Of a DNA stretch of 64,000 nucleotides, positions 35,347-46,568 are shown in pieces. Below the pieces are notes generated by a model. It was not told the DNA's origin. It made no database searches and saw nothing but the letters and a program-made list of their open reading frames with translations. The position numbers and the translations under genes are program-made. The stretch is from Certhia americana (Eukaryota > Chordata > Aves > Passeriformes > Certhiidae). Location: positions 841,492-905,491 of the forward strand of contig JAGMWU010000044.1 in the NCBI GenBank assembly GCA_018697195.1. The letters are read 5' to 3'. Position 1 is the first letter of the stretch. Each line of letters starts with the position of its first letter.

Positions 35347-35925
35347 ATAGAATCACAGATTAGTTGAGGTTAGAAAAGAGTTTCAAGACCATGGAGTGCC
35401 AGCTGTGCCCTGTGCCCACCTTGTCCCCATCCCAGAGCACTGAGCGCCACCTCCAGGGGACACCTGCAGGGATGGGCACTCCAAAGCTCCCTGGGCAGCC
35501 CCTGCCAAGGCCTGAGCACCCTTGCCATGGGCAAATTGCTCCTGGCCTCCACCCTGAGCCTGCCCTGGCCCAGCCTGAGGCCGTTCCCTCTGCTCCTGTC
35601 CCTGTTCCTGGCAGCACAGCCCGACCCCCCCTCACTGTCCCTCCTGCCAGGGACTTGTGCAGAGCCACAAGGGCCCCCCTGAGCCTCCTTTGCTCCAGCC
35701 TCAGCCCCTTTCCCAGCTCCCTCAGCCCCTCCTGGGGATACAGACCCTTCCCAGCTCCATTCCAGCCCCTCCAGGGCTCTCCTGCAGGAGCCACAACTGG
35801 ACACAGCCCTGCAGGGGCCTCTCAGTGCCAGCACAGAGGGACAATCCCTGGCCTGCTCCTGCTGGACACACAATCCCTCAGCCAGCCCAGTGGCCTCTGT
35901 GCTCCTTCCCACCTGGGCTCATGTC
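35347..35925 (-). mobile_element. Longest CR1 3' end in the window, minus strand
   Basis: It begins with the tail complement 'atagaatcacagatt' and extends about 580 bases. The part at 35432-35562 matches 58246-58376 in reverse complement with a single difference that I can see. The GC-rich body supports several long open frames on both strands (up to 194 codons). I see no reverse-transcriptase motif, so only the 3' region is present. Confidence 0.93.
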
Positions 35926-37080
35926 CAGAATTGTTCAGACACGAATGAAGCCACTGCTGTCTTTTACAACCTGACAAAGGTGGTTTCATATCTCGAGGGT
36001 TGCTTCCCCAAAAACTCTGGAATCTGCAGGATGAAAACATGAAGCATCGAGCAGACCAAAGGAGGGAAGCGTGGTGCTGATGGGAAGGGATGGATTTTTC
36101 CACGCTCTTCATAAAAAACAAAAGCAGCTGCAACTTTTTTATGGAATGGTCTCCCTGATTGGCCTGAATCTGCTCTAATGGGGGCAAAGCAAACATTCCC
36201 TGGATCTCCCCAGGGAGCAGTTCCCAGCCCCTCTTAATTTGAGTGATCTTCAGATTTCTTCCACCAGGTTCGGAATCAGCCAAAGTGCTCGGAGTCAGCT
36301 CTTATGTCTCCCCAGTAAATAAGGCTGGAATTTAAAAAAAGCCCATTAGCAATCAATCCAGCTGGGAGATTTAATTTCCAGCACACGCCTGGTTGGTTTG
36401 ATTGCTCCATACCCCAAGAGTTCCGAGGGATTATTCCCTCATTATTCCATTTGCAGCCTTTTTTTGGGGTGTAACCTGCCCCTCTCTGCTTTCATCCAAC
36501 TCCTTGGAGTCACTGGTTTTACTGGGACAACTGGGATGTCCTGGGGCTACAATGCCAAGGGAAGGATGAAAAAGAATTTTCAATATTCCCAATCCCCTGC
36601 TCTGAGCTTTCCACCTGGAGAAGAAAAGCAGGAGCTGCTCTAAACCATTCCAGGTTGTTCCAATCTCCCTCAAGGTTTTGCTCCTCAGGATAAAATCCAG
36701 CTGTTCCATGCAGTGGTTTCATAATAAATTGTATTTTCTGTACCTTGATAGACCAAACACTCATGGGGTGGATGCTGGAATTCCTCATCCCGGTCATTCC
36801 CTACAGGGAGGGAAACACTTCGGCTTAAAACAACAGAAATAATCAGAATGAAAACAAAAAAAACCCCAAAACAAATAAAATATTCTTTTAAAGGATATAA
36901 TAGTGAAGCTGTTGGTGGTTCAGTTCTCTAAATTTAGAGGTGCAGTTGCCTGATAACTGTGATGAAATTTGGTTTACCATGATTAGACTAAAAAGCAGAA
37001 ATAAGAGAAATAATTCAAGAGTTAAAGGCTGGTTTTTTTCTCCCCAGAAATACCAAAATTGCTTATGATACATCTTGGAG
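35926..37080. other. Unassigned; possible regulatory segment at 36150-36450
   Basis: The part at 36150-36450 is unique-looking and includes 'cccattagcaatcaatccag' and 'gatttaatttccagcac', homeodomain-like motifs. No gene is supported. Confidence 0.2.
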
Positions 37081-38869
37081 CAAAACCCGTTTCATCCAGA
37101 AAAAAAATCTGAATATTGGTGGTCTCAGTGAGATTTATAAACAGGATTTGGCTTTAATGTCCAGCAGAAAATGTGAAAACAAAGATATGAGGTTTAAAAA
37201 TGAAAACAGAAAGTCACTAAAATGCAGAAGGAAAAATTATTTTGCATTCTGGGAGGGAATATTGTGAAAACCAAACAAAATCACCCAAAGGAAAATTCAA
37301 TTTATATAAAGCCTCTCTGTAAGTTCAAGGACTCAAAAATAAATATTCTAAATAAAAAAACCCAAACAAATAAAAGTAATAATGAATATTCTTGCTGCAC
37401 ACTGATACTGTTACGAATAGAAGGATATTGAGGCAATAAATCAAAATATTTCTAGAAGAAATTTTCTTTCAATCAACACAAATTTAAAAGCAAATCATGT
37501 CCAGACCACAGAAATTTTGTCCCGATAATTTAAAAATTCCAGCTCAAACCATGGCTGTGCTCTGCTTTAAACTGAGTTTAGGTTTTTATGAGTTAATAAT
37601 TAATAATTAAGCCATACATTTAGCAGGCAGGTAGGCAGAATTCCATCAGAAATTATCCTTAAATTCCCAAAAATTCAATCTGCATCCCTAAATTTAAATG
37701 AAGGTGAGGATGGATTTAAAGGGAGTTTTACTTGGATTAAACATTTAAAGGCCAAGGAGTATTTTAGTTGTGGCTTAAAGTGAGTTTTAATTGTTCACCA
37801 AATATCAAAAATTCAAATAAAATCAACTTTTATCTGGTTTCAGCCTTTAAATCTAAGCTAGGTAAGAGGATACAGTGAAAAAAATGAATAAAACAGCGAA
37901 ATTCTGAATAAAAATGTTTTAAAGCTAATAAAAGATCCTAAATAGGCTTGAGTATAAAATAATCCCTAACAGGGATTTAATTTGCACTTCAGATTAGAAA
38001 TCCAGATTGAAATTTAATATTATCTTGATAAATAATATATATAAGCTGAAGAGGAAAATTAGATTTTTTTTCCTAAGGATAAAATTCCTAGGCTTAAAAT
38101 TTGTTTATATTTTTATTCTCTGCATCTTCCCTGATAAATTGAATTTTCCTGTCTAGTTTTACCTCTTAGATTTAGGGTGACCCTTTTCAGTGAGGACCCT
38201 CCTGTTGGAATTCTGATTTCTCCCAATAAAATTGAATTCTTAATTCCATGTTTTCTCCATTCCCTGTAATTTTCCCACCCAGAATTATCAAGGCTACCAT
38301 TGTTTGACTGAAATTTCTTGCAAAAATAAAATGTTATCTTTCAAAATTGCTGCTTGTCCTGAAAGTTTGAGAGAATTTTGTTCAATATTTTGAATCAATA
38401 TTTTTGAATTAATAAATATTTATATTCAGAATTTTGAATAAAGGGTATTTGGTTATTAATTATTTAAATTAAGAATTTTGTTGAACAGTTCACATATTTT
38501 GCATTTTCCCTTTATTACTGAGGTACACTCAGCACGGATACCCAGAACCCTGTCTTTAGCAAAGAATTTTAATATTTTGGAACGAATGTAGCTGAAAAAA
38601 CAATGGCAAGGAGAGAAATGTCAAGAAATTTCATTTATTTTACAACAGAAGAGCTTTTTAGGCCGAATTCTGATGAAAAAACCCCACAGGGTGGGACTCC
38701 ACTGGAAAATAAATGCTAAAAAAGGCCAAAAAAAGGGTTTTAATAATGATATATTTCAGTTTAATGCTGTTTTTTGGCACTTGGAGGGTTTTGAAGGAGC
38801 ACAAAGATGCAGCTTCATCCTGGAAACTTCGAAATCTTCCCCCAAAGCCTTTTGTTTGCCCTAATATTC
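37081..38869. other. AT-rich unassigned stretch
   Basis: Very AT-rich, with many AATATTT/TAATTAAT runs. No gene or repeat family recognised. Confidence 0.4.
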
Positions 38870-39065
38870 CATAATGCCAGGCTTTTAGAGTCAATAACCC
38901 ATTAGTAATCAAGAGCTGTATCATTTATTAATTATGCCCCGTATTAATATTTAATCCTTCGGCTTGCCGAGCATCTTTCGAAATCTACTTTTTAATTACA
39001 TTTAAAAAAAGATAAATCTTGGAGGCAACCATTAGAAAAGTCATTTTTCTGGGCATTATGGCTTC
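38870..39065. other. Candidate conserved non-coding segment
   Basis: It contains 'cccattagtaatcaagagct', 'tttattaattatgccccg' and 'ctactttttaattacattt'. The texture is non-repetitive with several TAAT core motifs. Inference only. Confidence 0.2.
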
Positions 39066-39189
39066 AATTACTTTGGAGCAGCTGCCTGGGAACTCTGTGG
39101 GATGGAGCACTTGGTAAAAGGAGTCATCTCAGCTCCTCTGAAAGCTCCAGAGGATATTGGAGCACAGGGAATGGGCCAAAGAATATCAT

Positions 39190-39945
39190 GGGAGTGCTCC
39201 AGAACTCTGGGATGAGCTCTGGTGTTGCGGCTTGAACGCCAGGCGTGTGCTGAGGAGGGCAGGAACCTCCCTTGGAATGGAGAATGCAAACCCCCTCCCG
39301 TCAATTATTATCATTTGGAATTCAGGGGCCTCTCAGGCAAAACTATGGGATAGGAATAACATTTCTTTATTAGGGGAACGAAAATAAAATGCAGTGATAC
39401 AAAAACCATCCCAGTGTCAGAGTCAGGCTGCCAGCTGTCCCCTGTGTTTCGGGGGGTTTTATGGTGCAGTGCCATGTCCATGGTGGTCTGACAGCCCTCC
39501 TGCAGTGGCTAGATGTGGCTCTGGTGAGCAGGGATCCATTGAGAGAAAGGGCAGTTTCCCCTGGGAAGCGTGCAGTGGGCCGAGCTGGGCCGCTGTTCCT
39601 CTGGAATGCAGTGCGAAGCTGCTTGGTAGTGCCAAACTGGGATTGGTCCCAGGCAGGAATGCTTGCTCCTGCCCTGGCTGCAGCATTTCCACTGGGCTGA
39701 TGGAATGTTCTCTCAGGGACACTCGTGGCCCCTGAGCAAAGATCTGTGCCTGCAGGGAGGCTGGTTTGTGAGGAGAGTCAGCAAACTGCCCCAGCTTTGT
39801 ACACTTGGCCATGGACAGAAGATTCTCCCCCAGCCCCAGCCCAGTTTCAGCACTGGACAGGAATCCCCAGTGTTTGTGATGCTAGAACCCCAGTATTTGT
39901 GGTGACCTTTTGCACTGACACCCAGTTCACCTGGGAAGTGGTGCA
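39190..39945 (-). mobile_element. LTR-like interspersed repeat, family A, copy 3
   Basis: It matches 8985-9660 in the same orientation and 5998-6750 in reverse. On the minus strand it has an intact AATAAAG (plus-strand CTTTATT at 39365-39371) followed by the conserved 'caaatgataataattgac'-type block, consistent with a polyadenylation site near an LTR 3' end. A family B copy lies about 200 bases beyond it, also on the minus strand. Confidence 0.6.
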
Positions 39946-40147
39946 GGCAGAATCTGCCAGGTGATGAATGACCTCAGCCTGGCCCCGAGTGGAGAACTGG
40001 TGAATCCAGATGTTTTTCCTGCCTATTGGGCTGGGAATTGTTTTCCAGAGGTGGATTGCTTGGACATTTGGAGGATCCAGGGAGGGCTCCGGCGAGTGAG
40101 GTCAGTCTTCTGGAAAGCAAGAGTGCTGGCATGTCTTGTGCTTTGTT
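39946..40147. other. Spacer between family A and family B
   Basis: Possibly part of the same composite element. No match elsewhere was recognised. Confidence 0.3.
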
Positions 40148-40630
40148 TAGATGACAAAACAACTGCCATACCTGGTACTGCTGCTCTTTCTGGAGCTGAT
40201 TGGAGGGCAGAGCTCCATCAGAGCAGAAGGAGAAAATTGGGGATTTACTTCCAGGCCTCACTGCACATCACCTGGGCAGCACAAGATCCCATCTGGCCAC
40301 ACCAAGGGCAGCCCAAAATGGGCAGATGGACGCCCGACCACCAGTGGCTCCACACTTGTGACAAGTTCTGCTTCCGGAGCAGCTTGAGTTCATTGCTCCA
40401 ATTGCAGCTTGCAGTCTTGGGAACTCTCCATCCGTCCTGCTTTGTTCTTACTGCCTTCAGCTTGCTTTCTCTGGGGCCTCAAAAGTTGTCCTAGGTGCCA
40501 TCTGGAGAAGGAATTCGTATTTGTGTGCCTGCTCTGTGCTCGAGAGCTCAGGAGCCTGAATATGAAACTAAAACTGCACCAAACCAGCCCGGAGTCTGAA
40601 AGTAGAAAAGTCTCCTCTAAGTTTGAATGA
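40148..40630 (-). mobile_element. LTR-like interspersed repeat, family B, copy 1
   Basis: This is the reverse-complement match of 47925-48362 and 50905-51335. Shared blocks (as read here) are 'gggcagcacaagatccc'-like, 'ccaagggcagcccaaaatgg', 'ttcattgctccaattgcagc', 'tttctctggggcctc', 'gaatatgaaac' and 'cggagtctgaaagtag'. The AATAAA seen in copy 2 is not intact here. I see no retroviral protein. Confidence 0.6.
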
Positions 40631-40764
40631 AGGCCACTGCTTTTCGTACTCACCATTGTAGTGAGGCCAAATTTATGTTATTCACCCGAATTAATTGCAT
40701 TGGGATTGAACCATGAAAAAACTATGGTCCTCATGTTCAGAGGGTGTCTCCCCTCTACTCTACC

Positions 40765-40960
40765 CCTCTGTTCGGGGAATTCAGCCCCCACTCACAGGGA
40801 ACAATCTGCCCCAAATCCCATCAAAATCCTACTTTGAAGCCATTCCCTGTGTCCTGTCCCTCCATCACTTTTCCCCATCCCCTCTCCAGCTCTCCTGGAG
40901 CCTCTTCAGGCCTGCCAGGGGCTCTGAGCTCTCCCTGTATCTTCTCCTCTCCCAGGACAT
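40765..40960 (-). mobile_element. CR1 piece lacking its 3' end, minus strand
   Basis: It starts inside the element ('cagggaacaatctgcccc') and continues 'gaagccattccctgtgtcct' and 'ctccagctctcctggagcct' to 'tcttctcctctcccagg'. The usual 3' core is absent. Confidence 0.88.
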
Positions 40961-42024
40961 TCCATCTGTCCCAGAGCTCTGGGATCTATGCAGAGCTGGC
41001 GCCCCTTCATGGTCTCATGGTGGAGCAAAGAACAGGATAAGATCCAGATCCCAGGAAGGCAAAACTTTCCGTACAGCTTTGCACAGATATTTTATAAATA
41101 ATAACCTCCACCATCAAGATAACAATAGCAATAATAATAATTATAGCATATAATATGAATAAAAATAAAAATATAATATTATATAGTTCTTGCCCTAATC
41201 CCTGGAATGTCCAAGGCAGTTTGTTGGATGAGGTTTTGGAGCAGTCTGGGATAGTGGAATTTTCTCTGCCCATCACAGGAGGTAGAACTGATGATCAATT
41301 AAAATCCTTTATTGATGTACTAAACCTGATTATTTGGTATCAATAAGCAAAAGTCCCTTTAAAAGTTTGGATTTTCATTAGGGGGGGGGGAAAGAGGGAT
41401 TTTTATTTTTGGCGTGCAAAAATTCAGAAGGAGCCGCTGGAATATCCTTCAGTCACAGAAGAAAAAAATTATCTCTCTTTCTGAACACGATTTCCTTGAG
41501 AATCCCACTGAATAAGGACAGACAACAAAGTGTAATATTTTCAGAATTAAAGGCAGGTTCCTTAAGAAATATACATTAATTCAAGGGTAATATTCTTACT
41601 TCATGCTCTTAACTCAAGAAATTTACTCCTGCTTTATATCACTCAATGACATAAAAGATGTTTTTTCCATGAGGTAAAAATGCTCCTGATATAAAAGTGT
41701 CTCAAGGCTGAAGCCTTGGATATTCCATGTGACCCAGCAATATTTAACTATATTTAATTTATTTAATATTTAAATAATATAAAACCTAAACAAAGACTAC
41801 AACATAAGATTTAGCACCTCATTCCCAGCAAATATTTACATTCAATCTCAGTTTTTAATGATTTCCTATACTAAAACATAAGACTCCCTCTTTCTCCAAA
41901 TTAAGTATAATTAGCGTAAAATAAAGGTTGTTACATGGGAAAAATTAAATTTTAATATGAGTTGGGAGTCACTTATGTCACCCAAAGAAAATATTATCCT
42001 TTCACAAACATATTTTTTGTGTCA
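40961..42024. other. AT-rich unassigned stretch
   Basis: It includes a G run at about 41381-41390 and (AATAATA)-type simple sequence near 41120-41180. No gene recognised. Confidence 0.4.
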
Positions 42025-42200
42025 AAGTGGCAGGAAGAGGAGAATTGGTGTGAATCCACATAAAAAACTCAAGAAAAAGGAGAATTTGTGTCAATCTATA
42101 TAAAAAAATCAGGAAAGAGGAGGACTTGGTGTCAATCTGCACAAAAAAAGTCAGAAAAGGAGGAATTTGGTCAATCTATATTAAAAAAATTGGAAAGAGG
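42025..42200. repeat. Tandem repeat, about 50-bp unit, four copies
   Basis: The unit has the form 'aggagaatttgtgtcaatct' followed by 'atataaaaaaatcaggaaag'. It is seen starting near 42035, 42078, 42120 and 42160, with indels and substitutions. The array is short and diverged. Confidence 0.85.
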
Positions 42201-42930
42201 GAATCTTCCTCTCATGTGCCCATTATTAAAATCAACTTTACAATCCCATATGGAATACACGTTTGTTTCGTCGATTGAATTCTTGGTAATGTAGAACTTG
42301 TCCAAGCTGGAGCTCCTGGATAAGGGACAACCTTGTGGGATCCAGGGCTCCAATTCACCAATTCTCCCACCCGCTTTATGCCCTCTCCAGCTTCTCTTTC
42401 CCTCCATTTTCACGTGGGCCTATTAAATTTATGGAGTTGCTGGGGAGTCTTTAACGATCGCCAATGAGGGGAAGAGTGCCATGGAAGGCTCCAAGTGGGA
42501 ATTCCCTGTGGATGAGCTCAGAATGGGCACTAGGGAAGTTTTTTTTGCCTGCAGCTGGAGGAATTTTTTGTCAAGGAATGATCCTTGGCCAGAGGTGATG
42601 TTCAGGGAGAGTGTTTTCCCAGATTCAGTAGGCATGGATTCCACTTTGGAATGTTAATTCCTCTCCTGACTGGTCCTTTCTAATTGATGCTTATGCACAC
42701 CTGAGAGAAGGGAATTCCATTTTTCTTCCAGGTATCCTATTTTACCCCACCTGATAAGCGTGTATTTTTCCATAAGGCTGACCATAGCTGAATTGTTCAT
42801 ATTAAATGGACTGAATCTATCCAAGACACCGTGGGACTAAAGGACACTAATCATGCTGAAACATGGTAAATAATTATTTCAGATTCCGGGGATAAACCAC
42901 TCAGATCAACAAAAACCCCTCCACGATGCC
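42201..42930. other. Unassigned stretch
   Basis: No gene or repeat family recognised. Confidence 0.4.
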
Positions 42931-43345
42931 TCCTGGAGAGCAGCTGCATCCTACCACGGCCCCGCCTCACCGGGAGTTCCGGTGAATATCCATCCTGGAG
43001 TCCCCCCCGAGGCGGGGGCAGGAGCGGATTCTGAGGGATAAATCACGGAGCTGGAATCACTTGTTGTGCCTCTCCCTCCCCACACATTATTTTTAATGAA
43101 ATCCAGCTAATGTGATCCATAAATCGCACTGCAACCTTGGGGAGATCAAACCTCAGCAGGAACACGAGAGCCTTTCCCACGCCCCCTCCTCTCCGTCGCC
43201 TCCTGCTGGAATTGTGGGAATGTGGGAAGCAAGCCGTTCCACTCACACCGAGTCAATCTTTATTGTCTTAATTGAATGATGGCTGCTAACGAGGGAGGGT
43301 TTCAGCGCTTCCCTGACACTGAGGGGCAACTTCGTGTGATTGGGG
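42931..43345. other. Candidate conserved non-coding segment with small hairpin
   Basis: A relatively GC- and CpG-rich stretch for this window. It includes a perfect hairpin TCACCGG (42967-42973), loop of 5, CCGGTGA (42979-42985), and 'tgatccataaatcgc' near 43112, which resembles a HOX/PBX-type site. No gene is supported, and regulatory function is a guess. Confidence 0.25.
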
Positions 43346-43371
43346 AAATAAAAACAGAGCTGGGATTGGGT

Positions 43372-43900
43372 GGGAATGGAATGGATGGAAAGCAATGGGA
43401 ATGGGGATGGAGGGAATGGGATTTGGGGAATGGTATGGGGATGGAGGGATGGGATGGGAATAGGGGGAGGGAGGAAATGGATGGGGATGGAGGAATGGGA
43501 TGGGGATGGAGGAATGGATGGGGATGGAGGGAATGGGATGGGATGGACCGGAACTGGGATGGGAATGGAATAGAACTGGATGGGAAACAGGAATGGGAAT
43601 GGGAATGGGAGGGATCAGGGATGGGATGGGATTGGATGGGATGGAATGGGGAATGGGAAACAGGAAGGGGATGAGAATGGTGATAGATCGGAATGGGTAT
43701 GGAAAGAATGGGAATGGAATGGGATGGGATGGTATGGGAATGGAATGGCAGAAATGGGATGGGAATAGGGATGGGGAACAGGGATGTGGGAATGGATGAG
43801 ACAGGGGAATGGCACTAGGGATGGGATTTCTATGGAAAGGGGAGGAAAGGAATGGGAATGGAATGAGGATGGGAAATGGAGGAGGGAAGGGTTATTTGAC
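43372..43900. repeat. GGAAT/GGGAT-type tandem array
   Basis: About 530 bases are built from GGAATGGGAT, GGGGATGGAG and GGGAATGGGA words, a pentamer-based array with many variants. It gives long plus-strand frames rich in Met, Gly, Trp and Asp that are not genes. Confidence 0.95.
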
Positions 43901-43924
43901 ACAGAGCTAGGAAAGGGTCATATT

Positions 43925-44157
43925 GCTGTTTATTTGTATTTTAATATTTATTATTATTATTAAATAATTTATATATTATTTATATATTTTTGATATTTTT
44001 TAATATTATGGATTATCTATATAGAGAGATAATTCATAATATTAGTTTTGTATATTTGTATTATATTATGTTCAATTTTATGTTTAATTATATTTATTTT
44101 ATATTTTAGTTATTATATTTTATTATAGCTAAATATTATACTTTATTATATTTTATC
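43925..44157. repeat. AT-rich low-complexity stretch
   Basis: It consists almost only of A and T, with TATTTTA/ATATTAT words and a short self-complementary piece 'tatctatatagagagata' near 44012. Confidence 0.9.
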
Positions 44158-44256
44158 AGAGAATCATTGGAGGTTGGAAACGAGCTCAAAATCATTCAGT
44201 CCAGCCTGTGACTGATCCCCGTTGTCACCCGCCCAGAGCACTGAGTGCACCATCCT
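44158..44256 (-). mobile_element. Diverged CR1 3' end, minus strand
   Basis: 'cagagaatcattggaggttg' is followed by 'attcagtccagcctgtgact' and 'cccagagcactgagtgc'. It is of the CR1 subtype seen at 35347, and more decayed. Confidence 0.75.
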
Positions 44257-44377
44257 TATATCACTATTTATTATTATCATTATTATTATTATTATTGTCA
44301 TCACTCATTCAACCATTATCTCATCATCATTAGCATGATTACTAATTATTCCTATTAATATTATTCATATTTTTGCC
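44257..44377. repeat. (ATT)n-rich microsatellite
   Basis: TTATTATTATCATTATTATT-type sequence centred on 44270-44300, between two opposed CR1 ends. Confidence 0.85.
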
Positions 44378-44435
44378 AAGGGTTGGACTCCATGATCCTG
44401 ATGGGTCCTTCCAACTCACGCGTTCCATGAATCTC
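44378..44435 (+). mobile_element. CR1 3' terminus, plus strand
   Basis: 'agggttggactccatgatcc' followed by 'gggtccttccaactcacg' and 'gttccatgaatctc'. Only the last ~55 bases are present. Confidence 0.75.
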
Positions 44436-44454
44436 TTAAGCCATGATCCAATCA

Positions 44455-44525
44455 TTCCTTGGAACACCTGCAGGATGGGCAACTCCAAACCTCCCTGGGC
44501 AGCTCTTCCCCAAGCCTGCCATCTT
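44455..44525 (-). mobile_element. Internal CR1 piece, minus strand
   Basis: 'ggaacacctgcaggatgggc', 'aactccaaacctccctgggc' and 'agctcttccccaagcctgcc' match the interior of the CR1 at 35347. Together with 44158-44256 it may be one copy split by the intervening sequence. Confidence 0.7.
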
Positions 44526-45159
44526 TCCAGAGAGAAATCCCACTTTGTAGATATCGACTGAAGAGTATAAATGTAATATTTTACTTATTTTTTTTTATTC
44601 CTATAACCAACTTTATAGCATAAGCTGAGCTTTTCTCCTGCTGGTCTTTTTCCCTTGTGCTTTGGACCTTTAAAAGAGTAATCAAGGAGTAACTTGGAGG
44701 CAGATCCCCTTATTCATGTTTGTAATTCTCAGGTGATTGGAGATGCCACAGAACAAGCTTTCCTAGCTGGAGTTTCTGGAATGTCTCTTTACGGACATGG
44801 GACACTCTGGAACACATCCAGGGAATGACCAAGATCATCTTGATCCAGCAGGAAATGATAATAATATTATAAAATTATTTCGCTCCCGGGGAAACCTTCT
44901 CCTCTAAATTTGGGAGGTACCAAAGCTGAATTCATTCCCTTATGCTTTCATCCAGCAGAATGAAGGGGCACATTGGAATAATCCAATATTTGAGCAGTTT
45001 CCAAGAATTTACAGAACAATTCCTTGACTTTCCCAATTGTTTTTTCATCTCTGCTTTCCAAGTGGGTCCCATAGTCCATGGACTGCCTGCTATAATTTGG
45101 GCTCCAAGTAATTTCTTATACCTGTGTCCTTATGACACATGCAAGTTTGGATTTGGCAC
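44526..45159. other. Unassigned stretch
   Basis: A 108-codon plus-strand frame (44942-45268) runs from here into the next tandem array. I recognise no domain in it and do not support it as a gene. Confidence 0.35.
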
Positions 45160-45645
45160 TCTTTGTTTCCAAAGTTCTGAGGGACTTGGGAATTTTGAAG
45201 CAGAAATCAGCATTAGAAATATAGATTTCTGGTTGGAAGGGAATCATGGCTTAAAATCAAGATTTTAGAGTAAAGAACAATACCTTCATCTGGACACAGT
45301 CAGTATTTCCATAGTACGGCAGGATTTCAAGTTTTCTGAGGGACTTTGCGGGACTGCTGGACGTAGAAATCTAGCATGAACGTAAAAAAATATCCAATTT
45401 CTGGTTGGAAAGGGGATCACAGCTTGACGTCCAGAGGAAAAAGAAGCAATATATACCTTTTAAATAAAATCAATATTCCATATACAGAAGGATTTCCAAG
45501 TTTCTGAGGGCAATTGGGAATGTAGAGTAGAAATCGCATTAGAAAAAAGCAATACGATTTTCTGGGTTTGGAAAGGGAATCTTGGGATTCATCCTAGAGG
45601 AAAGAACCTATATACACACACAGTCCATTATTCCCCTGTAGAGAG
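45160..45645. repeat. Tandem repeat, about 163-bp unit, three copies
   Basis: The landmark 'ttccaagtttctgaggg' recurs at about 45166, 45329 and 45492. The landmark 'atttctggttggaaaggg' recurs at about 45226, 45398 and 45560. Units are diverged, with many small indels. Confidence 0.88.
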
Positions 45646-46204
45646 GCACCAGAAATTCCATAGACATTTTTCCTTACACATAGTAATTACAGAAATATCT
45701 TGGATAAACATTGTTTTTTGATGCCCTTGGGAATGTGTTTAACATCAGTTTCAGATCGGGAAGAGCTCCCAAGATTAAATTAATGAGCAGGAACTGCGAA
45801 ATCCAAGGGATTTAAGATATTTAAATATCCACAAAGCCATTTGATACAGGCCTTCTCGACCTGAGCAGTTTTTCCAGCTCTCCTTGCGCCCAAATCTTGG
45901 TTTTGGGAAAAGGTGTCTACAGGAATCTTTTCTGTGTGTGCGTGTCAAAAAGCATAAAAGCTTTGTTAGGAACATAATTATTGTGTCTTGTAGAGTTTTC
46001 TCCACCAGAACAAAACCACTCCAATCCGCCTTTTATTTGTCCTGCAACCATTTTAGGGTTTTAATTCCCAACGTGAGATCTTTTCCCAAGATTTCTTGGA
46101 AATTGGTTCCAGACTTTTGCTTGGCTCCAGCCTGACAAGAAAACAGAAGGAATTTTTGGTGGAATGGCCTCAAGCGCTGAAGTTTCTGTCTGCCTCACAA
46201 CTTC
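45646..46204. other. Unassigned stretch
   Basis: No gene or repeat family recognised. Confidence 0.4.
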
Positions 46205-46568
46205 AAATGAGGAAAGGCTGAGGAAATTGGGATGTTCCACCTGGAGGTGCTTTGGGCTGAGCTCAGGGTGGCCTGAAAGAGTCCCAGGAAAGGTGGGAGA
46301 GAGACAAGTCCCAAGGGATGGCAGAGCAGGACACAGTGAATGGCTTCACAGTAGGATTTTGATGGATTTGGGACAGGAATTGTTCCCTGTGAGGGCTGGG
46401 TTGGAATTCCCAGAGCAGCTGTGGTTTCCCTGGAATCCCTTGGCAGTGTCCCAGGCCAGGTTGGACATTGGGCTGGAGCAGCCTGGGACAGTGGAGGTGT
46501 CCCCTGCCATGGCACGGTGGGAATGCATGGACTTTGAGATCCCTTCCAACCCAACCATTTTGGGTTCC
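46205..46568 (+). mobile_element. CR1 3' end, plus strand, relatively long
   Basis: It extends from 'gaaattgggatgttccacct' through 'agagtcccaggaaaggtggg', 'cttcacagtaggattttgat' and 'agctgtggtttccctggaat' to 'cccttccaacccaaccattt'. The terminal octamer tail is missing ('tgggttcccatg' follows). A 249-codon open frame (46164-46913) overlaps it and is not a gene. Confidence 0.93.

Noticed and set aside
35364..35948. 194-codon plus-strand and 180-codon minus-strand frames
   Set aside because: Both lie in the GC-rich CR1 at 35347-35925, with no reverse-transcriptase or endonuclease motif.
43276..43674. Glycine/tryptophan/methionine-rich open frames
   Set aside because: Direct translation of the GGAAT/GGGAT array.
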